Positions 1 through 13,200 of a DNA stretch of 64,000 nt are shown here, in pieces. Numbering within the stretch: the first letter of the stretch is position 1; each line of letters begins with the position of its first letter. Source of the stretch: Metaphire vulgaris (taxonomy: Eukaryota; Annelida; Clitellata; Crassiclitellata; Megascolecidae); NCBI GenBank assembly GCA_018105865.1, contig CM030834.1:11057719-11121718 (forward strand). The letters are read 5' to 3'. A program made the position numbers and the translations under genes. The notes under the pieces were generated by a model. That model ran no database searches, was not told the DNA's origin, and worked only from the letters and a program-made list of their open reading frames with translations.

Positions 1-1072
1 ATGCACAAATCTTAAAGCAATTAACCAAATACTGTGCAATTCAGTTACCATGCTTTCTGCCATTGGCTAAGTGTGTAAAAACTGTAAATTCATTACTCAG
101 TGGCTGATTACATACTTTAGTTAGAGAATTGGTTAATTGAAGTACATAAACAGTAATCAGTAAAGCATGACAGGCATTATTGCATGCTTTTACATATAAT
201 TATAATCGTAATTCATCACTTAGACTATCATTCTAGCAGCCTGAATCTTTACTGCTGCCTTCTTGTTTATAGGCGTAATATTTAGACTTAGTTCATTGGT
301 TTGCTATTTGATTTCTGCTAATGCATGGCATCTGCCGTAACACAGCAAGTAATTGTAATTTCCAATGCAGACTATGAATTCTGAGGCTGGGCTTGATTCT
401 TTGGTAGAGCAGCATATTGTGAAAATTCTGGGTGACCCATCAAATGCGCGACCGACATTTGTGCGCTGACGTTTGCGCGACGACACTTGCGTGCCGACAT
501 TTGCGCGATATTAGTTGATATAATTGGGGTTAGAGTTAGGGTTTGATTTAGGGTTATGATTAAGACTATAGTTACTAAAGCACGGATGACTTTTAATTTA
601 TAGCACAATTCATGTTTCCTCGAAATACACGCTAATGTCGGCGCGCAAATGTCGGTCGCGCGAATGTCGGTGAACCAGATTCTGCATGCTGCAGAATGTC
701 TTTGTCTAAATTCATAATTATGTGTTTACACTCACCATATTATGTATTTGTGCAGGTGTGGAGCTAGCATTAATGTCATATTTATAGTTAGCTATTCATC
801 CAAGCATATATAGCCATTGGGAAGAGACTGATGTATGCAATATTTCACGTTATTGACCAATTGATTGTAAACATTTGGCAATGCCCAAAGCATTTCATAC
901 ATGGGTAATTCTTGTTTCATGAATTAAGGAGAGTTTATAATAAGAGCCATTTGAAATAATTTTGTAATTTTTGTAATGGATTTTATTTTGGGCATTTGAG
1001 GATCACATGCTCTTTTGATGCTCTTTATGGTTAGATGTTATTCTAAAGTCTGTGTGTATAAATTCCTTCTAG
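1..1072 (+). other. Pumilio upstream intron (presumed)
   Basis: No exon is recognisable before the acceptor at 1071-1072. The stretch holds a MITE at 431-676 and otherwise AT-rich sequence. That it is an intron is inferred from the missing Pumilio N-terminus. Confidence 0.6.
431..676. mobile_element. hAT-like MITE with GCGC/CGACATTTGCG repeats
   Basis: Ends are inverted (GGTGACCCATC... versus ...GTCGGTGAACC). Flanks 423-430 AAATTCTG and 677-684 AGATTCTG are a 7/8 target duplication. Both arms carry several copies of GACATTTGCGCG. The centre contains TTAGGG-like repeats. Confidence 0.7.
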
Positions 1073-1227
1073 CTTGGTAGTGAAGCTGATAAGATGCGAG
1101 TTGAAGCTGCTCAAGGTGACTGTCCACAATTTGAAGGTGAGGCAAAGACACTACCCGGCAAGGATGAATTGCAGAATGGCATTATCCAACCAGGAGCTGC
1201 GTTAAGGTACGGCACCGACCGCTTTAG
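1073..1227 (+). CDS. PUM: Pumilio exon a (first in window)
   Basis: Acceptor TTCTAG at 1067-1072 and donor GTATGC after 1227. The frame opens LGSEADKM and ends in a split serine codon (AG|T) completed by the exon at 3749. It encodes a non-conserved acidic stretch. The upstream boundary is less certain than the rest because another AG lies 8 nt downstream. Confidence 0.75.
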
Positions 1228-4200
1228 GTATGCAATTCTTTTGGTGTGTCCTGGCAACATATTAGCATCAGTATTTGCACTTGTAAATTCTGTGCATCTG
1301 TGCAATTGTCTGTTTATGTTGTTGCAATGTAACTGATCCAAATGTCTGATTAATCACAATCCTCCTTCACTTAAATGTGGCTGCCAGGGAGAGAGTGAGA
1401 GAGACAAACAGAGAGAGATTGCCTTGAATTGAAAGGATTTCCCTTCAACTTCGACCATCCTAATGCTATAAGACATCAATCACACTTCAGTCACAATGTC
1501 AGGCAATCAATTGTACTCATGTACTCTATCAACCTATCCACACGAGACAACCTTCTCCTTCGACAGCTCAACTACTCTGTCTGTCCAGTATCAGATAGAG
1601 AAGTATCAATTCTCTATTCAGCAACCTTGGCAATCACAATCATTTGTCCAATTCGGATGGATTACTGTAATAGCGTGTTACTGGGTCTTCTGTATAGCAA
1701 GTTGAATCGCTTGCAGTCCATGCTGAACCTGGCTGCTCGAGTAGTATTTGGCTGCCATTGAGGTGATCATGTCACGCCGCTACTCATGGACTGGCTCCAC
1801 GTTCAGCAGCGCATTGTCTTTAAGCACTACTGACTGACTGACTGACTGACTGACTGACTGACTGACTGACTGACTGACTGACTGACTGACTGACTGACTT
1901 TTCAGGCACTGCATGAGCTGTACTGCCCTGATTGCCTAGCCAAACTGGTGCAAAGATCGACAACAAATGAAAGGAGAGTGCTTCTCCGGTCCACTCATCA
2001 GGTTCGATTGCTTGTCCCTCCTTCGTCTAAGATCTCCAAGTTTGAGGAAAGGTCATTTACGCGTGTAAATCTGATAATATGAAATTCTTTGCCTGACAAT
2101 GTGACTGAAGCGGACTCTGCCGGTCTCTTCACACAGAATCTAAAAACACATTTATTCAGCATAGGATATTGACATGTGTTAAAGCGCTTTTGTTGTAAAC
2201 CTTAGCTTTGTCTTACTGCACTATAGAAATTGTCTGTAAATAAATAAATAAATTCTGCTTCAAATTGGATGTTTAACCAAAGTTTCCCTCTACTGTTAAC
2301 CGGTTAGGTCCTGAATAGTCTATTGCTACTCCTTATCAGGCATATTCACGTGAAGCCATCCGCTAATTACCGGGTATGGTATTTTCATACCCTATTGTTG
2401 TCTTAATAGCATCACTATGCATGTTTTCTGATCGACCATTAGGCATTCAACTTATTGAGCATCAGGCATATCTGAAGAGCGTTTACTTGCAGTCTCGGAT
2501 TTATTTATTGATGATGACTTAGACTTTGTGTTCTAAAAAATTTAGATAAGACGCCCCTGAATATAAGACGCACCCATGGTATGGGATATGTAAAATTTCA
2601 TATAAGATGCGTCTTACATATGCCAAAATACTGTACACTACACCCATGCCCACATACTGTATGCATGCAAATGCACACATGTGTTCGTGTGTGCGTGTGT
2701 TTGTGTGCACAGTTTAACGCATGGCTTGCAATGTAAATTTTTGCATCTCTCTTGGCAGACAATTGTTATTACAGATACCAGTGTCCAATGGTCTAAGAAT
2801 ACCAATTCATGTAATGATGTCTATGACTCTACACTGTAAAGATGCTGACTTGTGGAGTTTAAATAATCGCCATAGTTGCCTTATACAGTTTGCAAGGATA
2901 TACTTTGTTAGGGTATGTTATTATTATGAATGATGATTTATATAGCGCTATATGCGTAGCGAAGGCCATAGTCAAGAGCACTTTACAATAGTCTTTAGTA
3001 GGAAATGTTGTAAAGATGCGTTTTAAGTTTCACTAAGAATCGGTCGGGGGTGGTCTCCCTCGTGATGTCCTCAGGGAGGGAGTTCCATAATATTGGGTTC
3101 CCCCCTAAACGGATCGGTCCCCAAATTTATCAGTCTTAGATGGGTGCGGGATAACGAGCTGAACTCGACATCTTGAGCGAAGCCGCGAGCATCTGTCAGT
3201 CGGTGAGGGTCGGTGTACCAGTCTCGAAAGATACTGCGGACAGCACGGGTCATGAAGAGCCCTGAACATAAGCCAACAACATTTGAAAGTTATCCGTTCA
3301 GGGATCCGGAGCCAATGAAGGCGATCTCGCAATAATGGTGTAACATGTTCATTCCACCTGACTCCAAATATAAGTCGCACAGAAACGTTAAGTATCGATT
3401 GAAGACGGTTTAGCAGATTGTCCGGGAGTCCGAGTAGTAGACTGTTACAATAATCCACACGAGTCAGGACAAGAGCACGAACTAGCTTGATCACGTCCGG
3501 TAACGGTAGGTAACGACGGATTGCTTTAATCCTGCGTAGGTGGTAATAGCAGGTACGTGCCACACTGTTTAGGTGCCCGGAGAGGGAGAGCGTCTCGTCC
3601 AGGAGAACAGTTATGTGTTAGACTATTGCAGCGAGTGCTTGCATTTATACAAGTATTGCAGAATCATTTGAAATCCACTGTCAGATGACTGGTGATGATC
3701 ATGCTTATGCCTAATGGCTTGGTATCTCTTGTTTTGCTTTATCTGTAGTCGTTCTTTTGGCGGGATGCCGATTGCAGCTGCTGCAGTTGGAGCAGGACCT
3801 GTCACAGGTCAGCAGGGATTTCCGCCGGTGCCTTTTGGGGGCTTTCCAAAACTAAACCCTGGACCTCTGGCGGCTGACGGCATGTTGCAGATAGTTCCTC
3901 AACAGCAGTCGTTGACTCAACCACCTGTTATTGGAGGCGCTGGAATGACGTTTGACATGCCACCTTTTGAGTCAATTCACGTAGACCCTTTTCACATGGA
4001 TTACTCAAATCAGATCTTGCAGTCAACTGAATCGCCAAATTTTGGATTTGATTATGCCCATCAGGTATTGGATACTTGCAATCATAGATCAGAAATTCAG
4101 TAGACTGATTACAATTTGCAGACATTTTGAAGTGGATAGAAATTTGGTTTAAGAGTAGCTTGCACAGTTTAACTGACAGCTCATGATATAAACTTTTGCA

Positions 4201-7200
4201 TCGCTATTGACTGACAATTGTTATTGCAGCTACCATTGTCCAATGACCTTGTGGTCTAAGAATACCAATTCATGTAATGATATATGATGACTCTGCACTG
4301 TTAAGATGCTGACTTGTGTAATTGAAATAGTATTCAGGTTTTTTCTAGAAATCTTTGAGGTAGGAAAAATTGGCAAGATACTAGAGGTTCTTGATTAGTA
4401 AAGACCTACAAGGGATTTCAGCACTAGCTTACGCAGACATTATTATAGCTAGAGGTGCATAACCTCTGGCCGATTATCGGATGGCCGATTTTTGGCCTCA
4501 ATTACTGATTGTTGATTTTTTAGAGTTTCTTTGTTCAGTAGGGAGTTTTAACGTATAGTCAAATGAATTGGATAAATTAATGCTATCGCATCATTCTCTC
4601 CATCGTTCGCACTCGCCAGGCAGCAGTGCTAGATTTTAAGGAAGGCTAAATGGCAGTGAAACAAACAAATTAAAATGTATCCAAAAGCTTAGCCACAAAA
4701 TATTTCTCCTTTACTGGAAACCAAAAATGGAGGCTAGCGTGATTTATAAAATAAGTGACTAATAAATTGTTTTTGTGGTGAGGCAAATGCATTTAATAAT
4801 AAGAAATTATAAGACTATAATTCTCTGCCCACCTAATAGTCACCCCGGCTCTTTCACAGTGATATTCGGCTGGTCAATGAGGTAGGCAGGCAGATAGGCT
4901 CCACCTTATCTCAGAGTTACTGGCAGTATTCTGCAGCTGCCATCAGCACCAGTTGTCACGCATCTCTCTCCTACCACTGGCTACACACTGGTTGCAGCAA
5001 AGTTAGTGAACTGTGGGCTATGCAACTTCCAATCAGCTCAACTCAGCAATCAGCTTTTACTCTTTTGTATCGCTTTTCTCTTAATTTCTATTTTCTACTA
5101 TAGCTAGCAATTAATTGGCCGATAATTGACGTCAGCCGATAATCAACCGATTATCGACCAAAGCAGATTGTTAAATGGCCGTTATTGGTTATCGGCAGTG
5201 CTTTTTTGTGACGGTACAAGCCGGTACGGCGTACCAGAAAACCTTTAGACTAGTTTATATTTTTCTCGCATCATTGCATTCATATGTTAACAATTTGTTT
5301 TTAACTGTATCTTTTACTGTCTCTCTTTTGATTTGATTGTGACACATTTTATTTTTTATATGTGGGCCAAACATGGCCGTATCAGCTTCTATTATGATGC
5401 CACATAGAATTTCACATAAAGGTTTACATAAATAAGGCTAGCATAGTGTGAAGTCTTTACCTTAGTCTTTCCTTTGTTCCTTCCCACTGTTCATGTTGCA
5501 TGAAGTTCATGATCACTGTTTTTGCAGTTGGCACAACAGCAGCAGCAGCAACAACAACAACAACAGCAACGTCAGCAACCGCCTGTTGCTATGATGTCAC
5601 AGCAACAGTATGCCATGGCAGCCCAACAACAACAGCAGCAGCAGCTTGGTAAGTATTCATGATTGTAAATCATGAGTTTATTCAGGCACTTCATGATTTG
5701 AGATAATGTTGAAGTGTGCTTTGCAGCATTAGACCTTTTACCCACAATCCCGAATAATGGCGAATATGCTCGGCCTGAATATATTCGGATTGTCGCTTAA
5801 TGATGCCCGAATATTACTTGGGCATCATTAGATGACCATTCGAATATATTCGGGTTCTACTTTTAATTGAAATTTTGCCAAGTCGTTACCATGGCAGCCA
5901 TTTAATTTTGGAAATACCTTAAATTTTAAAATATTTTTAAATACTTTGGATTTTCCAACTTTGAAACTAAGGAAACATAAGACATTGGTTACTTTCTAGT
6001 TATGTGTGCTTTTAATGATTGTTGCAAGTCTCTTTTATAGCATTTACTTCATGGTTTTACTTTACTTTCATTCTACTTACCCTTCTTATAAGCCTATCAT
6101 GATTGTTAATTTCGGGCATTATATCCTGCAGTTGAAGTTCTTGGTTCAAGGGGATTTGTGACTGTGTTACTGCACTTAGTTTGCTCAAAACCTACCTAAT
6201 GGATGCATGTTCTGTTATGCTGGAGTTGGGCTTAGGTTCAATGACACTACTTGAAAAGACACTGATTGTAATTAAGAAAAGCTCAGTAAGGCTCAATAAT
6301 TCAGAGGGTTGATTTCCATTGCCTCTGGTACCTTTGATAAAAAGGTCATTGTTTAGTAACCCCTTGTAGCAAAAATCACAAAATTGTCAAAATGCTTATA
6401 GACTGGTGCCTAAAAGTGCTTTAAAATATTTCATCAGGTCTTTGAAAAATCTGGGAGAACCCAAGGGCATCGCACCTCCAGTGCTGTGAGAGTTAACCCT
6501 TTCACTACTAGCATGACATGTAGGCCCATCAGCATACTGGTTGATGTTGGCCCTGTGGGTTTGGGGTATTTCCCGCATACCCCATCAGCGAAAGGGTTAA
6601 TAGCAGATGACACTGTTAATTTTGCTTATTGGGTGTTTAAGGTGTTCCTGCCTTTGCATCAGCTCCATACATTATCAACCCTCCAGATGCCTACAGCATG
6701 CAGATTCCTGGTAAGAAAATATTTCTAGTTTTCAATTATCACATCATTTAACAGTTGCTAATTTTATTTCTTTGTTATTAATAGAACATATGGACTTCAC
6801 AAAACAAAAACCTCTGAGCTAAAAATGTTGTAGATAACTTAAGTTAATTAGTTGATAGTTAGTCTGCCATAATTTTGCTGTATAAGACTTGTACATTTTT
6901 CATTTTTACACACTAGGCCTTTCTGCTTTGGTTGTATGCTTGATTGTATGTTATATACGTTTACTGTATTATGCAAGTACGGCACTTGTTATATGCGTAA
7001 CTATAGGTTATGGTTTGACTGCATGTGCATCGCCCTTGTCGTAGGCCTTAGCCTAGTACACAGCACTATAGATGTTGTCTCTAAATAAATAAATAAATAA
7101 ATAAATAAATATGATTGAAATTGTGGTAATACATTGTATACCCCTTCCCAGCATCCTCTTTAGTTAAACAAAGAATTTGCCTGGATGTATCTTCACTGAC

Positions 7201-10200
7201 TGCCTACGAAAACCTTGAATTGAGTATGAAGCATGCCAGCCAGCATTGAAATGTGGAAGAGGTCTTGTCTTGCAACTTGTATCAACAGCATCTTAAAGAA
7301 AAAGAGAGTGGAAAAACGCTGCCTGTGCCATTGTGGTGAATGCACCAGATGTGGGGAATGTTCTTTTGGCTTTATTGTCCCGTCTTTATAGAATTTCCTT
7401 CCAGGTAGCATGTGAAAGAAAATCTCGATTACTGGTCACAGAAAAATGCTAAAGACAGTCCTATTTTTAAATAAAATTACTAACAGAGGTTGTTATGCAC
7501 AGGGCTCTTGCTATATTTTATCACTTATAGCTTGCATTATTATGTAAATAACAATTAAAAAGTGTCTTTGTACAAGGATATTTGCCAGCTTTTTACATTA
7601 AGTCAAAGTGATATTGGTAATGATGTTAGCATACTGGACAAATATGTTGCAGGGCCACCTGTTGTTCCTCAGTACTATAGTACCCAGCCTCCATGGGGCA
7701 TCTACTTGGCTACCCCTGTACAACAGCAGCAACAACAGCCACAAGCTGGAGCACCTCCTCCACAACCACCGGCACCACCTATGGACAATCCTCTTCACCA
7801 GCTACTGCGCAGTCAGAATACCGCTCGTCCGCTGACGCCACAGTCACACCAGCTGCCAGTGGCACAGCCAGATGCAGGACTTCAGCTGCATTCTCAAGGT
7901 CAGACTGGACAAATATTTCAGAAATTTTCCAGATAACCATCTCACATTTTACCCAGTTTAGGAAGATAATATGCTGCTATGAGTGAATGTGGAGTTAATT
8001 GAATATGAATGGTTTTGGATGGAGGTTTTTAGGGTTTCATTCACACGAAGGCCCTACTTCTTGATTACTGGCAACATAACGGCTGTCTTTTGAAAGTCAG
8101 GGAGACAGCCTTTTTTCAACAATCACTTGCAAAATAGTAACTGAAATGGAATGTTCTCTTTCAAAACCTACAGAAAAATATTGGGGAAATGGATCAAGAA
8201 AAAAAATCTATTTAAATTAAGTTTTGAATTTCTCTGAAATTCTTACATTTTCTTTTAAATTTGGTTATCATTGTTGGAGTCATGGCTTCATGACATCCTA
8301 GAAGTCAATTTTGGTTTCTATGCTTTAGGGTATAAGATTTCTTAGAAATGAAAATTATATTTATGTGAATAAATTTTCTTTCTGCATGACTGTTTCATTT
8401 AAATTGTAGTCATTTGCTAAAGTACCTGAAGTTTGATTTGGCAGTTGTAGTCTTATTGACTAGCATTGTACGATCCCATGTGTCTCAGGTGGTGGTGCTG
8501 CTCCAGGTGGATTTCAGATTCTGACACCTGCCTTTTATGACCAGAGTGGTCAGTTTATTGTTGGTGGTGGACGTGGACTTGGTACGCCTATGCGGCTTGT
8601 TTCACCAGCGCCAATACTTGTTAATACCGCAACAGGGCAGCAAGGTTTGTGAGCTTGTGTGCATGATTGCTACTAATAGTATATAATAGTATAGTACTAG
8701 TATACTAGTATAATGCTATATATAGTAATGTGCATGCTTACTACTAATATTGATAACCTTACAATATAAAGTATCGAACAGATTTCATCTGATGTCTTCA
8801 TTTGTTGAACTTGCTTTAAAGTTTTCTGACAGATAGGCAGGTATTTTAAAGTGCTACTATTGACTTTTTTCTTGAGCTCTGTTCAACTGCAACTCCAACT
8901 GCAACTGTTCAACTCCAACGGCTCCTGAGTCTGTCCTTTTGTTAATATGTCGAAAGCTTTGTGAAATGTAATTGAGTTTGATTGTTCTGCGTATGAGACG
9001 TCCGAAATTGAAGTCTTTCTGTATTGTTTTGTTTTTGCAGGATATGCACCTGCTAGTGGACTGTTTACTCCTGTCAGCAGTGGTTTATTCAATCCTGTAA
9101 ACAGCACACCATTGAGTCTCACACCTCAGCAGTCTGGATATGGAGGAGCCTTTGTTGGAGGATCATCCACACCTTCAGAATCATTAGGTTCAGGTAACTC
9201 ATACCTTGATCATGGATGATCAGAGCTTGTGAACTACAACTAAGCTTATGTATGAGTTGCCCTTATTAAAACTTGTTTTACTAAAAGAATTATAAATAAA
9301 ATTTGTTGAAATTTTAACTTTCTTGACCTTGCAGTACATGTAAATTATTATATCATGTCATATCACATGCCATCTTTGCTATGTGGCAGTTAGCGGTGCA
9401 AACTTGTAAGTGACCTCTGTCAAATTCTGTTCTGAACTTCCTGTAGAAGGTTGGATCCAGAAAGAGGTCACTCTGCATAGTGATGTTATCTAACCAAGAT
9501 ATATTTGGTCTGCCATGCTTTCTTTTGCCTTCCACTAGTCCTGTCATCACAGATCCTTCTTTGGTATCTTTGCTGTTCCTCATTACATGGCCACAGTTAT
9601 GCAGTTTATGATTTTCTCATTGTATCAGTATGTCCATTGTTTATGCAGTTGGTTATGTATTGTTGAGTTTTATTATGATATAACATTGGGGTGTCTTGCA
9701 AGAAGAGTACTGAAGTGCTTCATAAGGACTTTTATGCTTTAAATGAAGAATTTTAAACAATTTCCAGCATTGTCTGCAGTGGAAAAGAGTTTGCTTATTG
9801 CATGCATTAATAATTATTGTTATTTGTATTATTATTATTGTTGTTGTTGCTATTATTAATTTAAAATTTCTAAAAATAAAAGTATGTATAGCATCACAAG
9901 CACTGCTAAGGCCAACAGTGCAGGTTACCTTTTCAAGCAATGTTTGTCTTACAAGGAGTCGAATTGATGGGTGTTTGGGCCGACAATACATTTATAGATA
10001 TAATCATCTGAATAGTGAGGTTTCTTCAGAACAGGGGTGGGCAAACTATGGCCCGCCACCAGATTCAATGCGACCCGTGAGATCATTTAGAAATATGCAT
10101 GCGACCAGCAGAAAGTGAGATAATTTCAAATTATTTTAGGGAAAGTTTTAAATTGAATCCTGACTACAACGCACTGGTAAATGACCTTAACGTCTCATTG

Positions 10201-13200
10201 ATAAAATTACTTTGCTAATGATGGTGATTGCATAAGGCTAGAAGTAAATGTTAGTTTCACTAATAAAATTTTTTAAGTATGCCAGTATATTTATTATCAA
10301 CATTTTGGCTTTTTTTATGTGCAGCCCGCCTAATGTAGTATTAAGTTTCTTGCGGCCCTTCAAAGAAAAAGTTTGCCCACATCTGCTTCAGAGTTTAGTC
10401 AGTGGTCTTGCAGCACATGAAGACAATAAGCTCAGGAACTCAGAGCTAATGTAATATATCCAAGGAGTAATGAGATGTAACCTTCTAGTGCTCTAGAAGC
10501 GTCAGTAACAACACACCATGTCCGATATGCATTCTGATTAATCCATAAACAGATAGCATCTAAAGCTTTTGCAGGGAGAAAATGTTTGTTTTTACAGCCG
10601 GGTCAGTGTCACAGATCGGTCGTGACCTTTTCGGTGGAGTTGACTACAAGCCTCGTCCCTTTGGTCAGTATTACGGCACAGTAGCAGCAGCGGGTATGTC
10701 ACCAAACAATCCGATTGGATATGTGGCCACTCAGAGTCAATCCCTTACACCACCTCCAATATTAGCAGCATCTTCATCTAATATTCCATTTGGAGGTAAA
10801 AGGAAGAAGAATTTATCTATTTTCACATTTAAGTGCATTCATATTCCTGTCTTTATTGTTGGAGTAAACATAATTAATGAAGGTAAGGAACAAGTGGGAA
10901 AGTTTACATATCTTGGTGCAACTATATCAGAAGACTGCTCCTAGAGGAAGAAATAAAGGCCAGATTGACAAAAGGAAGGGTTGTCGTCAGAAAAATGAAC
11001 ATTGGAAAGACAATAATATCAGCATGAGAACAAAGAAGAGAATAATCGAGAGTGTCGCATGGAGTACAGCATCATATGAATGTGAAAGTTGGACTCTGAA
11101 AAGAAAAATACAGAGAAGAATAGAAGCTTTTGAAATGTACTCATTACGTACCATGCAAGGCATAAGTTGGAGAGATAGGAAAACCAATGAAGAGGTTTTG
11201 AAAATGTCAGGCACGGAAAGACGGTTCCTCAACATGTGCAAAAGAAGGAAGCTGCAATACTTCAGACACGTACAGCGAAACAGCAACACTAGGTCAACTT
11301 TGGAGAGGACAGTCCAACAAGGAATGATGCCGGGAACTAGAAGAAGGCGACCAGGGAGACGATGGGTAGATGGCGTGGAAGAGTGGACAGGAATGAAAAT
11401 GTCAGCAGCAGTCAAGAAGGCAGAGGATCAACATGGTTGGAGGAAAGAAATTCATGCTGTCACCTTAACTTCAGTTCATGAAGGAACAAGAAGAAGATGA
11501 AATGAAACATAATTCTTGAAGTAATTTTGTTTAGGTTTTATGGACTCTTGATATTGACTCTTGTCTCATTATAAGGTTTAACTGCATCTTATAATGCTTT
11601 CTTCTATTGGCCAATGGTATTGGAACAGCAATGGCTAATAATTTGTAGTCTCAATATTAATGTTTTTAGGGCTCCTTGACAATTTTTATTTATTTTATTA
11701 AATTTTATATATTGGTATTATTATAATTATTGTTATTCTTAAATGAAGCATGTGGTTGTTGGAATGATGCCTATTATATAATTCTGGTTAATTTGTATTT
11801 TTTAGCAGGTCTTGGTCTGTCGGCTGGAGGACGCTTGTACTCTTCTGCTCCTGGTGCTGAAAATAAATTTCGAAATAATGCTGTAGCTGTCACAAATGGA
11901 CTTTTGGTTCAGTCCCTGCTTAATCCACGGCCACCGACATTTATGAAGGGGTAAAGCAGATTTTCCTCATTAATAAAATATCATCTTTGGCTCTATCATT
12001 TAGACAGTTGTATAAATTGGAGTCTCTGTGTCTTATGCTTAAGGTCATTCTGAAAGCACATCACATACCAGACTGTCTCAACAGTAGAGATTGACACGGG
12101 GACATTTTATTCCCATCCCTACCCCACATCCAAACATTTCTCCCCATTCCCTCCTCATCCCCGCATTGCTTCTCTGCATCCCAACCCTATACCTGCACCA
12201 GCCATTTCCGTCCCCTCATTGCCCCTGCAGTAAGCCAATTCATACATTAACAAAAGCAATATTTATTACTAAGTTTTGTTTCTATATTATGGCGTCCAGG
12301 TTTCAACTGTTAACATATTCATATTACAGTGCATTTGCTTCTGCTGTTGATTTTGTGCGGTTCACTTTTCCGCTTCTTTACTGCCTCAGTTATTGATCTA
12401 CATGTTCTTTCACGTGATATTTTGTGAAATTTTAATGACTTTATCTGTCAAATGTGTGCATTTGATGTATAATGCAGATTTCATTATAGAAAGTCAACAA
12501 ATGATTATGTTCTGATTTGTTTGATGTATGCCAACTGACACCAGTGCATTTTGATCGTCTATTTTTCATTATAGTTCAATGTTGACCATTAAACCGCCAG
12601 ATACTTTGTAACTATTTGCAGTGTAACCGAGTATACTTGGTTTCGACAGTTTAACCCCTTTACCGTCCATTAAAATTTTTAATTCGATTCACATGATGGC
12701 AAGTTATTTTACATGGCAAAATATTATTTTAGACTAGTTTAAATACTACCAATTTTGAAATGTGGAACCTAAGGAAACTTATAAAAATTGATATACTGTA
12801 AAGGTCATATATAGGATCCCTTTATCATTTTATGTCCTCAATGAATTTCTACTTGGATATCCAGAGAATGTGTTTTGGGAACGCTATGTGAAAGGCCACT
12901 TATGATAATCAAGGGAACTTTGGTTCAACATCATAAAATTCCATTCTACTACAGCCAGAAACCTCAAATTTGCACTAATTCTATATCAATTTGCTTTCAA
13001 TTTTGGGTGATTTATCCCCACTTTCTGGGGGAATATCACCCTATAGCACCGAATCTCTGGTTGCCAAGGCTCTGCCACTATAGCCGATGAACTTTACGTT
13101 GAGGTGGGCGAAACAAATTACTCTTTTGATGACTAATCAACAAAACTACTCTATATATCGATTACTTTGCCGAAGAAAACGATACTTTAAATCTATATTG

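Noticed and set aside
12652..12690. TTAACCCCTTTACCGTCC as a fourth TTAA-type MITE
   Set aside because: Only the left end resembles the family; no inverse right end with TTAA was found downstream.
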